Source of the DNA: Tausonia pullulans
Lineage: Eukaryota; Basidiomycota; Tremellomycetes; Cystofilobasidiales; Mrakiaceae
Reading direction: 5' to 3'
NCBI GenBank assembly: GCA_951802195.1
Contig: OX637630.1
Location: forward strand, 372,001-436,000
Length of the DNA: 64,000 nucleotides
Shown here: positions 30,974 to 43,300 of the stretch, in pieces
Layout of the letters: each line of letters starts with the position of its first letter
How positions within the stretch are numbered: the first letter of the stretch is position 1
The notes under the pieces: model-generated
Seen by the model: the letters and a program-made list of their open reading frames with translations, nothing else
What the model was told of the DNA's origin: nothing
The model's database searches: none
Position numbers and translations under genes: made by a program

Positions 30974-33108
30974 ATGGCGGATCTGATTCCAAGGATTCAT
31001 CACGAACGACAGGAGCCAGACTCCATGATGTGCGGTCGTGAGTGCTTTTAGAGCGCGCTCGCTCGGTTCGACTCAGGCCCATTGACTTGGATCGCGTATT
31101 GGCATCGATCCTCATTCGATACCCCTCTCTCTGTGTCCTCGTCGCCGTCAGAGCACGCGATTAACAACCTCCTTGGTAAGAGGCTGCTCTTCGTGGCGGA
31201 CGGTGTCAGGCCGACTAACCCTCCCATGACCGCTCCTCCAGGCGGCCAGTACTTTCAACCAACGGATCTGGCGGCCCTCGCACTGCAACTCGACGAGGAG
31301 GAGAATGGCGAGCTCAACGAGCGCCGGAATGAAAGTGTTAATATGGACGACTCAGGTTAGTGAAGGTATCAGGACCACGAGACAGGTGCGCGGGCTGACA
31401 CTGACCATGCGACGACGGGGCGTGACGACCCTAGGCTTCTTCTCAGTTCAGGTGTTGGATCGTTGTCTCGAGGTGTGGAACTTGAGCCTGACTCGTTGGA
31501 GGGCCGAAGAGATGGCCTCAGAGTGAGCCCACCTCGACTTTTGTTTTCGTTTGGAAGCGGCTGACGCTTGCGATGTTCCGGCCAGATGGGAGCGTCCAGA
31601 GGAGCAGGAGGCATTCATCCTCAATCTCGCCTCGCACTGGTTCACCCTTCGCCGGTTCGGAAATCTTCCAAACCGCTGGTATAATCTCAACTCGTTCTAC
31701 GCCACACCCCGTCCGTCTTCCTTCATCTCTTCTTGACCGCATGCGAGTGCTGATCTTGAATCTTTGACAGAATGGGTTAGCGGGACGTATCTGTCGATGG
31801 TGCTCAACCAGGCCGAGAACGAGGGTGAGTTGTTCGCCTGGCATTCCGTCGAACACCCCTGACTGATCCTTCCATACTTAGGCTATTCGGTCTTTGTCAT
31901 CCGGCCCCGCGATGCCTCATCCGCGTCCTCGACAGGCTCCTTCCTCCCCTCAACTGCCGCCGATGAGTACGCCGCTGCCGTCGCTGCGGGTACCATAACG
32001 GGGTCCAGCCACGGCGATGACACCGGGATGGGCTACCAGGACTATGCCGAAGGTGCGCCCGCCTCATCCGCCTGCACGCAACACCGGCGCCTGCTGACCC
32101 TTGTACCTCGAAGACGAAGACACTGCCCTCCGTGCAGCGCTGGCCGCCTCTCTCGCCGAAGCTCCCCCCTCGACCTCCCCTCCATCCTCCTCCTCCAATA
32201 TTGCCGCGCCCCAGGCACCCGCGGCCTCCATCGAGGACGACCCCGTTGCGTTCTCCCTCGCTCGCGCACAGGCTCGGCTCGCCCAGGCCCAGCGGGAGCA
32301 GGCGGATGCGCTTCGCGGAGACGGAGACTACTATGGAGGCTATGAGGAAGTCCCTCATCAGGCCCGTCCAGCGCTGGGGTCTCGTCCATCAAGGGGGGAG
32401 AACCAGGCTAGTGGAGAAGATGACGATGACGGCCCTTCGGGGTCTACCAGGCGGCGGGGTCGAGGTAGCAGGCAAGCAGACCCTATGCCCATCGACGTCG
32501 ACGACAGCGATGTGGACCAGGAGACGCGGCCTGTCGCACCCCTGCCGGGGCGGCGGACGAGGCACGATGAAGACGAGGAGCAACTGAGGCTCGCAATTGC
32601 TGCGTCCGTCGCAGAACAGGAGGAACGGGATCGAGCGGCCGCTGGGGGTGAAGGAGGGGATAGGAACGCGATGGACGTTGAGAGCGACGAGGAAGAAGAG
32701 GATGAGGAGCTGGACAACGAGCCAGACCTCTTCAATGAAAATGTCGACAACCGATCGAGACCCCGCCGCCCTTCCACCTCCCCCTCGCCACCGTCGCTTG
32801 ACTTCCTCGCCCCAGACCGGAACTACGACGACGAGGACGACGAGCTCCAGCGGGCGCTTCAAGCGAGCCTCGAGGGTGGCGATGGATGGGGCATGGCCGT
32901 CCCCCCGCCGAAACCGCTTGCTCCTGCGGCGGTACCGACGCCTGATCCTGAGCCGGTGAGGAGTGAGCCAGTAGTGGCAGCCACGAAGAAGGAGGAGGAG
33001 GAGGAGGAGGAGGAGAGCAGCGAGAAGGAGGAGGAGGAGGAGGAGGAGGAGGTGCTGAGTCCGGAAGAGGTCCGGAGGAGGCGGCTCGCGAGATTCGGTG
33101 GGGCGTGA
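30974..33108 (+). CDS. Ataxin-3 (Josephin) deubiquitinase with three UIMs
   Basis: Cysteine protease that trims ubiquitin chains, usually with Cdc48/p97. ATG 30974 begins MADLIPRIHHERQEPDSMMC, in which Cys20 is the predicted nucleophile; splicing then gives GQHAINNLLGGQYFQPTDLA. NMDDSGFFSVQVLDRCLEVW, LASHWFTLRRFG (catalytic His) and RWYNLNSF (catalytic Asn) complete the Josephin site. YLSMVLNQAENEGYSVFVI closes the domain. Three ubiquitin-interacting motifs follow: DEDTALRAALAASLAEA, DEEQLRLAIAASVAEQ and DDELQRALQASLEG. The tail has two runs of eight Glu and ends EEVRRRRLARFGGA. The RRRR stretch resembles the basic p97-binding motif of human ataxin-3 (inference). About eight exons are visible, with a long last exon from about 32101. 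Confidence 0.94.
32992..33051 (+). repeat. GAG codon repeats (two runs of eight Glu) in ataxin-3
   Basis: GAG x8 at 32992-33015, then Ser-Ser-Glu-Lys codons, then GAG x8 at 33028-33051. This is a simple trinucleotide repeat in coding sequence between the third UIM and the basic C-terminus. Confidence 0.9.
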
Positions 33109-33802
33109 GGTGCGGGGTTGTTTTGATACCATCGCGCTGCACTAGACAACAAGCACTCGCTTCTGAGAACTGATGGCTAGTGGCAACATCAGACTCAGTC
33201 TACTAATCTTGTGCACCCGATCCGACTCCTTCGAAAAGTCAAGACCAAGCCGGGCCCTCACCAAAATGACTTCCGCCCTCTGTGACTCAAAAAGATGCTG
33301 CTGCCATCCTTCGCTCAAAGTAGGATGGGGTCAGCTTGATCTCAATGTGCCAAACAGGTGATTGAGAGGAGAATACGCCAACGTCGGCGAGTGAAAGCTC
33401 GCGCGCTCGATCCCAATCTTCTTCTGCGCCTCGATAGCTGTGATTCGTCCTGCACGTTCATCGGCTGCACGAAATGAAAGAAAAGGTTGAGCTTATATCC
33501 TTCATTGTCCATGATCGAGCATCTCTCATTGGCTGATACGTACGTATAAGGCGTGGCGGACCCCCCATACGAGCTTGGAGCCCTGAACATCGACTTGGTG
33601 CCTTTGCAGCTACTAGCGTCAAGGCTACAGCTTCTACCCAATCTACAACTGACTTGATGTTGCTGTTTAACGAATCGATACAAAAGCCAAATTTTCAACA
33701 AACAAAAAAAAACGAGACAGTAGTACAAATGGACTATCGAGGGAGAATATCAGATCAAAAAGATGCAAAACACGTCAAGCTAGACCGAATGAGACGAGTA
33801 GA
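33109..33802. other. Convergent intergenic region, no gene seen
   Basis: 694 bp between the ataxin-3 stop and the stop of the small membrane-protein gene. It is the longest convergent gap in the window and AT-richer than the flanks, with an A run near 33704. Open frames on both strands lack motifs. No tRNA A/B boxes or U6-like sequence were found by eye. Confidence 0.5.
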
Positions 33803-34572
33803 TCATTCGCGGAAGTCGGTAAGGTGTTTGTTGGAGGGCGCCTTGGGGAGAACTTTGGGGACCTGATGGTTTTCAAGATCGACGAAGATGACCACGGGAG
33901 CAGGGCAAGCGGATTAGCTTACGGCCCCGAGAATCTGACCTCGGGCAGCGGTGCGACGAGACAGATGAGGTGTGTAGAGAAGAGACGCATGGATGTAAGA
34001 GAGATGAAACTCACGGTGACTTCATGGGTGGACATGGCAGGATGGGCGTCCATCATATGTCCGTTCGCTCTGAGCAAGATGATACGATCAGCTTCGGTCA
34101 CCGAGGCTAGGGAGGTGTACATTATACGGGAGGATTAAAGGTTACGAACTCGCGATAACGGTATTTTGACTTGAAGTCGGCAACGTTTCCAGCATCATCG
34201 TGCCAAGGCATCACAAGCTGCTGAGATCCGTGGACCGCCATGGCTGGATCGACGCTGTGGAAGGTGGGGGTCGAGCAATCAGCGCGGCACGGCACAGATG
34301 CCAGTGTGGAGCTCGTGAGGGTTTTCTACTCACACCTCGGTGACTCTGGTAAAAGCAGCAAAGGCGAAAGTGGCGACGGTGCCGAGGACAATGCCAGCAA
34401 GAGCGACACGAGGGACGGCCGAGCCAGTGAAGGCGCCGCGAGCCTCCTTGAAGGGGACTTTCTGTCGGAGGGAAGGGAGCGGCCCGGACGAGGGTGAAGT
34501 CAGCACAGGGGGAGATAGTCACAGAGAGATCGAGGCGAGAGCAAGGGGGCGAACAGGGTTGGAGTATGACAT
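33803..34572 (-). CDS. Unrecognised small single-pass membrane protein, 130 residues
   Basis: Five exons on the minus strand fit exactly in phase: 34555-34572, 34334-34461, 34160-34254, 34015-34106 and 33803-33862, giving 393 nt. The protein starts MSYSNPKVPFKEARGAFTGS. One hydrophobic segment follows (VALAGIVLGTVATFAFAAF), then a hydrophilic domain with LVMPWHDDAGNVADFKSKYP, SVTEADRIILLRANGHMMD and THEVTVPKVLPKAP, ending TDFRE. There is no cleavable signal peptide. The size, N-terminal membrane segment and soluble tail resemble accessory subunits of mitochondrial respiratory complexes, but I do not recognise the family and claim no function. Donors are GTTCGC and GTTATC for introns 1 and 3, and GTGAG for introns 2 and 4. 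It faces OMA1 across a 446-bp divergent region. Confidence 0.65.
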
Positions 34573-35018
34573 GAGGGGAGAAGGGAAGTAGGTGAATGGG
34601 TGAGTGTTGATGGTGGTGGATGATGTAAGGCAGATGTGAGTGTGAGGATGGATATGGTTGATGGCAAGACCAGGAGAAGCGCCTGACCGCTTCTCTTTTA
34701 TAGTCTCGCTTCTCCTTCCCGTGCATCCGCTCACTGCATTCGGGCCGAGATCGAAAGGACAGAGCAGGCAATGTGGCTGCTGGGACACCTGCTGCGAACG
34801 TTCACGATGGTCCCGTGAGCTTTCCCTTTCTGCTCGATGTGGCGCGCGGCGAATGGGCTCAGCCGTTCGGCAGAGCTGCATGACGTTGGCATCTGACGTT
34901 CCACCACCCTCACCCTCGCTCTAGCAGTCTCCTCGGCCGAGACGCCGCCTCGGAGAATCAACCACCATCCCCGGGCCTTCCCCATCTTGCTGCCCTCGCC
35001 TTCCTCGTCCCCCTCGCT
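34573..35018. promoter_or_regulatory. Divergent intergenic region, small membrane protein / OMA1
   Basis: 446 bp between two start codons on opposite strands. The left part shows pyrimidine-rich leader sequence for the minus-strand gene. No gene or recognisable factor site was found. Confidence 0.5.
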
Positions 35019-37245
35019 ATGCTTCTGGCGCGCACCTGCCCGAAGCTCCAGCTCCTTCGCAGCTCGCGAGATCCGGCCCTCGTCTCCCCCCGGCGGCTGC
35101 TCGCAGGCCGACAACCTCTTGCCCCCAATGTCTCCAATGTTACCCACCGCCCCATCTCAACAGTCTCCTCGTTTACCGGCCTCTCTTCGTCCTCCCTTTT
35201 TTCGCATGCACGTCGCCCGATAACCCTCTTGACTGTCTCACGCCGGGCCTTCCACCCGACGCCCGCTCGACAGGATGTCCTCTTCCTCTCGTTCCCTGCC
35301 CTCAAGTCGTTCCTCCTCACCGTCACGAGAGTGACGCTCCTCGCGCTGCCCTTCGTCTGGCGCTGGCGGCTCTGGGAGCGATATAGACGGACGTCGCTCG
35401 CCCTCGTCCAAATACCTGTCCGTAGTTAGATGTCTCGGGAGGGGGCAATGAAGAATATGAGCTAATCTCCTTACGCCTAGATCTTCGCCCTCTGCCTCGT
35501 GTTTGCCCTCGGTCTTGATCAGTCGCCCCATACTCAGCGCTGGCGGCTGCTTCTTATGAGCGAAGCCGAAGAGATGACCTGGTCGCGACGACGGTGAGTA
35601 GGCCTGCCTCTCTCTTGCTCTCCCGACCAATCCAGCAGCTGACCCCACACTCCTCGACGTCGGACAGCGCCGACGACCAGCTCGCGACGGACCTCCCGCT
35701 TCTCCTCCCGCCATCCTCCCCTCGCTCAGCCCAAGTCCGACGCGTCATCACGCGCCTCCTCTCCGCCCTTGACGAGATGAACGACCGGTCTTCTTCCATT
35801 GTCTCTTTTGCCGGATCAGGTCTCACCTCAACGCCCGACGGAGGGTACGCCGAACGCATAGCTGCGGCTCTCAAGGACGCGACGGATCGGGAGACGGCGG
35901 TGCTACGGATGGGTGAGAGCGCGTGGATGCTCGAGGGAAAGGGTTGGGACGGACATTCTGCGAGTCTTAAAGACAAGCTTAACAAGAAGTCCGGAAGGGA
36001 GCTGAGCGATGAGGAGGAAGCCAACGTGATCTCCATCGACGGGTGGAAACTCTACGTCGTGGACCTGGTCCGTCCCAAGCACCACCCGAACTCCCACCTC
36101 GCTCTCTGACGTATTTCTTTCTCCATAGCCAAAGGTTAACGCGTTCGCCCTCCCCTCGCGTGAGATCTTTGTCTTCTCTGGCCTTATCGACACGTGCGAG
36201 GACGATACACTCCTGTCAGCCGTCCTGGCACACGAGCTGGCGCACGTCACGCAGCGACATGCGGTCGAGAATGTAGGTAGCCTGCGCTTCTCCATGCATC
36301 CAGTCTATAGAAGCTGATTGCATCTGGCTTGCGGTCCTCTCACCAGATGGGGGTGCGTCCGTCACAGGGGATCACGCTGAGGACTCTCGCTGATGCTCTT
36401 ACTTCGCAGTTCCTTAACGTCGCGACAGTCATGTTCGACGTCATTCGCGGCATCTCCTACGCCCTCACGCTCTCCTTCCCTCTGTGCGCCTGACCGTGAT
36501 TACTTGCTCATCGTGCTCTGCTGACTCGTCTGCCGCCTGATGAACAGGGTGTCTGACAGCGCAGCCATGGTCCATTTCCCCTCCTTCCTTCTCATGTTTC
36601 CCCGTCCTCTTGCTAACCGGATGCTTTTCGCTCAGTTCATCAATTGGATCAACGACACGGTTGCCCACCGGGCCTACTCCCGCAAACTCGAGATGGAAGC
36701 TGACGAAGTAGGCCTTCGAGTAAGCCCTTGCCCCCTTCTCCCTCTCCTCCCCCTTTCCTGTCCCTGACACCCTCACCCCCACCCTACCCAAAGTTCATGG
36801 CACAGGCAGGATATGACCCCCGCGCAGCACACGACCTCTGGGACCTCTTCGCCGCCGTCGAGGCCGATGCCGCCGCAGCGAAGAAGCTTGGGAAGGCGTC
36901 GCCTGCGAGTCTCTCGGATCGATTTGAGTTTTTGAGGACGCATCCGAGTGGAGGGGACCGTCAACAGGTGAGCACCTCCCCATCGGTCTCTTTCGTCTGC
37001 GTCAACCGAAGGGGCTGATTGGATGACGGGGTTGGCAGAATATCCGCAAACATCTCCCGGCGGCCCTGACGATCTGGAAGGAGGCTCTCGAGCGTGAACG
37101 GAAGCGCAAGGGGTCGTCGTCCACCCGGGTCGCCGCCGCTACTGGGGTCGCTCCAGAGAAGGAGTTGGCTCCGACCGCGAAAGCAACGGTGGATGAAGTT
37201 CGAGCGGAAGGACGAGGAGGGTCTCTCGTCGCTGTTGCGACGTGA
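35019..37245 (+). CDS. OMA1: OMA1-type mitochondrial M48 metallopeptidase
   Basis: Zinc peptidase of the mitochondrial inner membrane involved in quality control. ATG 35019 opens a long Arg/Ser/Pro-rich presequence with no acidic residues for much of its length. Hydrophobic segments follow (FLLTVTRVTLLALPFVW; IFALCLVFALGL). The middle has a variable Ser/Leu-rich linker, then KLYVVDLPKVNAFALPSREI and FVFSGLIDTCEDDTLLSAVL. The zinc site is LAHELAHVTQRHAVEN (HExxH), and the third ligand lies in YSRKLEMEADEVGL. Downstream are FMAQAGYDPRAAHDLWDLF and RFEFLRTHPSGGDRQQNI. The C-terminus has about 60 Lys/Ala-rich residues to TGA 37243-37245. About nine exons. Identified as OMA1 rather than another M48 member by the VNAFALP...FVFSGL and E-x-EAD pattern with the upstream membrane segments. 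Confidence 0.9.
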
Positions 37246-37388
37246 TGTTTGGGAGTGACTGTTGGAGGAAGAGGGGACGGGGACGGGGACGAGATGTGTG
37301 TGACGACGACCTTGACGACTCTCATTCTCTGCCTCCCATTTCGCAAAGCAGAAGAAATGACATGGACTTGCATCAATTAATCGACCTA

Positions 37389-40300
37389 TCAATCAATGAG
37401 CACAGCCGGGGCCTGTTCCACAGGGATCCCAGGATCCGCCTCGCGAACTCCTTCCCCTGGCGGCGCCGCTGCGTCCCTTCCTCCCTCAGCGGCCTCCTCC
37501 TCCGGCTGATCGATATTGCGGAGCCTCAGCTCGAGCAGGAACTCGCGCTCGCGGACCTTCATCGACCACTGCTTGAGGACCCGACTAAGATGCTGGACGG
37601 CCTTGATCGCCAGGGCTGCGTGGAGGGTCCGGGCGTGTATGGAGCGGACTGATTTGAGGCGGGACATCAGCATCGGACCGGGACAATTGAGGGGGAGGGG
37701 GAAGAGGGGGAGAAGAGCGCAGGACTCACGTGCTGAAGACCAGTCATGCCCTGGCAAGGACGCCACGGCGTGCACTATGACGAGCGGGGCGAGAAGCGCT
37801 GTGAGGCACAGACCAAGGGCGGGGAATAAGAGCAGGACATTGGCCCGATACGAGTCGAACTTGAAGCGCGAGATCTCGTTGACGAACTATCGTAGGAAAG
37901 ACGATTGGCAGAGTAAGCAACGATAGCAGAAAGAAGTTGAGCGAACGAGGAAAGATGGAACGGACAAGACGATACTCTAGCACAAGGCCGGTCTGCGGCA
38001 GGCGGTGGGCGAGTTGATGGAGCAGACCGAGCCACACTGGATCGTAGAGGAAAGCATTGGCATCAGCTGGAAGTGGTGTGAAGTTGACAAGGAGCTCAAC
38101 TCACCGCAACCGAACGCCCACGTCTCCCAGACAAAGATAACAGGCGGCTCGTCCAGAGAGCCGCGGAAAGGCACAACCAGATAGAGCTCGGCGACGAGCC
38201 CAACCGCCAGCGGGAGGACAAACCCGAAGGCAAGCGCCAACTCAGCCACCTGAGCGCCGAAGATGAGGTCACGCTTGATGCGCATCGAGAGCGTGCTCCG
38301 GCGGACGCGCTCAGCCTGGCCGAACCGCCTAAGCTTTCGGAGGGCACTTCGGATGGAGAGCCAGCCGCAATAGACGAAGACGAGGCCAACGCAGAGCGAA
38401 TAGCCGTCAGCAACCTCTGGGCAGGCATTGCCGAGGAAGCGAGCGAATGTCCACCGGCCGACGAAGAGCGGAATGACAAGCCCGACCATGAGTAGGCCGA
38501 CAAGCGAGAGCCAAATGGCGCCGAGGAGGAGGAAGATGCGATTGCGGACCTGAGCGGGGAGGAAGACGACCGCGTAATCCACATCCGGGTCGTGACCTGC
38601 GCTCGTCGTCTTGTCATCCTGGGCCTTCATGAGTGCCGACTCAGTCTCGTCAAGGGGGATCTGGTCCCGATCGAGGACGACAAACTGCCGGCTGTAGAAA
38701 GGATATGTCAGCGGTGCGTCTTCACAGCGGACATATGACTAGAAACCGGACCTCTTGGGAATTATGGCAAGCTGATCGACGTTGGGCACTCGGACGAGGC
38801 CGGATCGACCCCGCATGACGTCCTTCCCCGACGGCACGAGCTCAACAAGCCAGTCGATCCAAAGGCGAAACGGCGTATCCCGCTCGGCATCCGAGTCGCT
38901 CGGATCGATCCCGAGGGCGATGCCACCCGGGGGACCGAAGAAGTAGGCTCCAAGCCGAAGCTCGCGGACCGTCGCGCTCCAGGCGCCGAAGAGATACTTG
39001 CGTATGCGCCGATCCGGTCGAAGGTAACTGAGTCCGAGGGGGAGGACAAAGTGCAGGGCGAGGAGGTCGATAGGAATCTGCGACAGAGGCACTCTAAGAG
39101 AAATAGGAAGTCAATGCGTGAATTCAATTGCTAGAAAGAGTTGTCGGTTTTGACGTACTTTGCGTGCCAGCGGAGCGGGAGAAGGCCAGACGAGACCAAA
39201 CGGACTGTGGCAAGGACACTACCAACCCCAAAGACAATGAGAAAGCCGTACATTCCCGCTGAAACACCGAGCTTGACGAGCTGGTTCGTTGTTCGCCGCT
39301 CGAGAATCTCCTGGACCGGGTGAAAGCTTGGATCATTGGGGTCTCTGAAGAAACAGCAGCATTAGCCAGCAAATCCTAGTGGACACCAAGGCTTTGGACT
39401 GACCTGATAAAGTAAAAAGTACCCTTGCGCAGTTGCCTTCTCGAAAAGCTGAGCAGTGAGGCAAAGCCAAACATGAAGCTGGACGAAGGAAGAAGGCCGA
39501 TGAGTGAGTGAGAGGTAGATCCACGCAGGTGGTCCTCAGCGACACTCACAGCGTCCCGCCGATCCAGTGCAAGAAGGAGCTGATGAGTGGCGCGTCGATC
39601 TGGAATGCGAGGCGCCCCGCGTAGGTGCCCTCGTTGAAGAGCGGCAACAAGCAAGCGTCAAGCAAGTAGCCGCATCCGAGCGGGAAGATGACGAGCTCGA
39701 TGAGCATGAAGAAAGCGAGCTGGTGTGATGGATCACGATCAGAACTTATTATTCGTCGTCAAGTACGTCATGAGAGGCCCACCTTGAAGACGATGAGGTT
39801 TTGTGCAAGGGTCTGGGAGAACGTCTTGGCCCAGCCGTTGGATCGCAGGCTCGCGAGGTACCACGTGAGGAGCGCAGTGGCGACGAGCACATAGCCGATT
39901 GCTACGGCCACGACGCGGTCCCGAACCGTGTCTCCGCTCGCGACGTGTACAAAACTTAGCTCCTTCACGTCGTGGAGCGATGAAAGACTGAAGCTGCGAG
40001 AGATGCGCAGGCCATTTGAGGCGAAGGAGCCGACGGCAGCGAAGGCGTCGCCCACAGCCCTGACGAGCCCAGCCGTGATCGGAAAGGTGGACAAGACGTC
40101 GACAATCGCCGAATTGCTGATCGCCTGCTGGGAGCGAGTCAGGTGAAGGAAGCCGTCCTCGAGCGCAATCTGGCTAGCGTCAACCGTCTTGCGGAGAGAA
40201 GCGGCGAGTGATGCAAGGAACGGCTTGGAAGACGACGGTACTGAGGTCCCGGAAGGAGGGGGGCGAGTTGGTATGTAGACTTGGACCAGGGCAAGTAGTG

Positions 40301-43300
40301 GAAGAAGAAGCGCATCCAACGGTGGCAGAATGACCTTGCGCACGAAGATGAGAAGGAGCTGAAGCGCGGGATCAGTTACAAGCCGAACAGCTCGAATCGG
40401 TAGTCGGGCCCCGTGGAAGACGTCGAGCCAGTTGAGCTGTGAACGAAGGTTTTCAGCATCGCGAGCTGGAGTCGCATACTGGCGTAAGTAGCCTTACGAG
40501 AAGGAAAGTCTAGTATTCAAGCAAACCGTCGAGCGATCAGCTCATGCATACGGATACGGGCAAACATCAAAGGCGAGCTGTGGCGCACCTTGCCGATGAC
40601 GAACGGAGTAAAAATGGTGAAGGCGATGGCCATCGAGATGATGAGACTCATCAGGGCAGACTGAGGAATGTAAGGTCAGTTCCACACTGGTGGAGACTGA
40701 GCAAGATGCCGCTCACATTCTGGGCAACGACCCAAGCTGGGCCGCGTAGTCCCACGGCTAGAACAGCGATCAAATGAGATGTCAACGGCGGAAAAGCAAG
40801 ACGCGAGGCAAACAATGACGCACCTTCCAAGACACCATCGAAATCCTCCTGCATCATCCGCTCCTCTGCCTCTCTTCGCTCTTCTTCGTCAAGAGGAGGA
40901 GGTATGAGAGCTGCGATACCGGCCGGGGCCGCCGGAGGAGGTAGATCGAGATGGTGCTGGACCACTGGAGGCGGCGCATCTCCTGCGTCGCTGTCATCTT
41001 CCTCCTCCTTCTCTGCGTCATCACCGTCGTCGGCTACGGCTGCTTGCTCCTGCGGGATCTCGATCAGTCTGGGGCCTTCGAGCGGAGCCACTGGCACGTT
41101 GAGTAAGACGTCCGGTGGCTTCGAGGCATAATCATCGCCCGATGGAAGTACAGGGATCGTGAAGGGATGGCGCTCATCGTTCGGGTTGATAGATATCGGA
41201 TAGACCCGGACTGGAGGAGAATTAGACGACCCCTGAGGGGCCACGGGAAAGGCTTCATCGAACAGCACTTCGTCCGCGTCCGTAGAGCGCTCCTTGCCCT
41301 TGAGCAAAGGATGCCCGCCGGACGATTGAGGTGAGGTCGGCGGGTGCAGGGGTTGCGAAAAGATGCTTTCGACGATATCCTCAGCCGAGACCGGTTCGGC
41401 GGATAGGAATGGGATGGGAGGCGTTGGTGGGCGAGAGGACGGGTGAGACGGAACGAGCCTCGGTTCGGTTAGTGGGGTGGACGTCGGTGGTGAGAGAGGC
41501 GGATAGAATCGGGAAGCACCATCGACGACCCCAGATGACGGCTGGGAGAAGGCAAAGGAGGACGCGACGACTTCGGATGTCGTCGCAGCGAGGCCGTCAC
41601 ATGACGAAGAACCGACAGACAGAGGCCGGATAGAAGAAGAGGACGGTGAATGCGGAGGTGGCTCGACGGCGTGAGACTGCGAGTGGACAGAGCTCTCCTG
41701 GAGTGTTGGCCCAGGACTCGCCGGCGGCCTATTCCAGTCTGGCCGACCATCCCGCCAGCGGTAGGACGCATAGTCCTCCGATACACGCGACTCCTCTGCC
41801 TCAGTGGCAGGCGACAACGGAGGACTCGCAGGCCTGGGGAAGCGCGAATTGAAGACCTTCATCCTCGCTTGGCGCAGCTCTTCCCGCGTGAGAGGGGTCT
41901 CCTCATCCAAGGACTTTTTGAACAAGTCCTTGGCGTCAACCCCCTCTACTTCTTGCTCTTGCATGAGCTGGGCGAGTCGAGTGACCGCGTTTGGCTTGAC
42001 CTGTTCGTCCTGTTGCTGTTCCTCGTCCTCCTCGTCGTCCTCCTCCTCTTCCTCCTCCTCCCACTCATCCTCCTCCCGGGCATCCCTCCAGGCAGCATCA
42101 GCCGCGTTCTCTGCAGCATCTCTCTGGATCTGAGCCAAAAGGAAATTCAGGGGGTCACGAGCCGCCGCGTCATCGGCGCCACCCTCCTCGCCCTCCTCGT
42201 CGTCGTCCTCCCAGTCCTCGCCGTCATCTTCCTCCAGATCCGCGAAGCCCGCCTCCTCCGCACCACCCTCCCCGTCAGCATCCTGCTGGACAATGGCGTT
42301 TTGTAGGGTCCACTCGCGCATGAGGAAGGCCGCGAGGAAGGTGAAGATGAGGCTGACAGTAAGGATCTGACCCTCGGACGTGTCCTTGAGGATCCGGATG
42401 AACGTCGGGGAGCGGGCGATCGCCACGGGGCTTGGAAGCCGCATGGCCGCGAGGAAGCGAATGTGGGAGAGCGAGGTTGACTTGGTCAACGGTGCTGGAA
42501 CGCTGCTGGAATCGAGGTTGGCAGCGACCGTCTCGCTCAGAAGGGAAGTGACGTTCGAGATGGCAACTGATACCGCCGTCGAGGCCTCGGCTGACGCGTC
42601 AGCCCCGAGGCTTGCCGGTCGTAGTGCCGACTTGGCTCGGCCGGTGATCGTCCAAGCGCTATGAGACCGCGATATAGCATGTCAGTGCGAGGACGGGCGA
42701 CGTAACGGGAAAGGGAGAAGACTGACATGGAGTTGCCAAAGAGGATGTACCACCGAAGCGACCAGATCGCGATGTACGGCACAATTCCTAGCCATGCGAC
42801 GGCGACAAGCACGAATCGGACCACCATGAGAAGGAGTACACCGACTTGCCGTGCGAGCCGCGACGCAAAGAGGAGGGGAGGCAGGTGTTCGGGCATCTTG
42901 GGGTCAAAGACTGAGGGCGGGAACAGACGCGACGCGCGCGACCGAGTGCAAGAAGGTGGAGGTCAGCGAGCTTGCCCCCCCCCCCCCCCCCCCCCCCCAA
43001 CCCCCCGTCCGCTCCGTCTTGCGGATATGAGCGCACCTTTGGTGAAGGCGTATGCATGGCCACAAAGCTCGCAGTACTTGCGCTTGCTCGACTGAAGCCA
43101 AGTCATCAGGCAGTCTGCACACGACAACGGGGGTTTGGCAGGCGAGGCTCGTCAGAGGCGTCCGTTCTGGATTAACCTGTAGCGTGCCAGGTAGGGTTCA
43201 ACGAGCCGTCCACCACAATCCTTACCTTGATGAACGAATCGGATCGATCCAGAGCACTTGCACGGATGGTAGAGCGGATGGTTGGGCTCTGCGAGTATAG

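Noticed and set aside
41650-42306. Plus-strand 218-codon Leu-rich frame resembling a membrane protein
   Set aside because: Antisense reading of Asp/Glu codons in DOA10; the hydrophobicity is a by-product.
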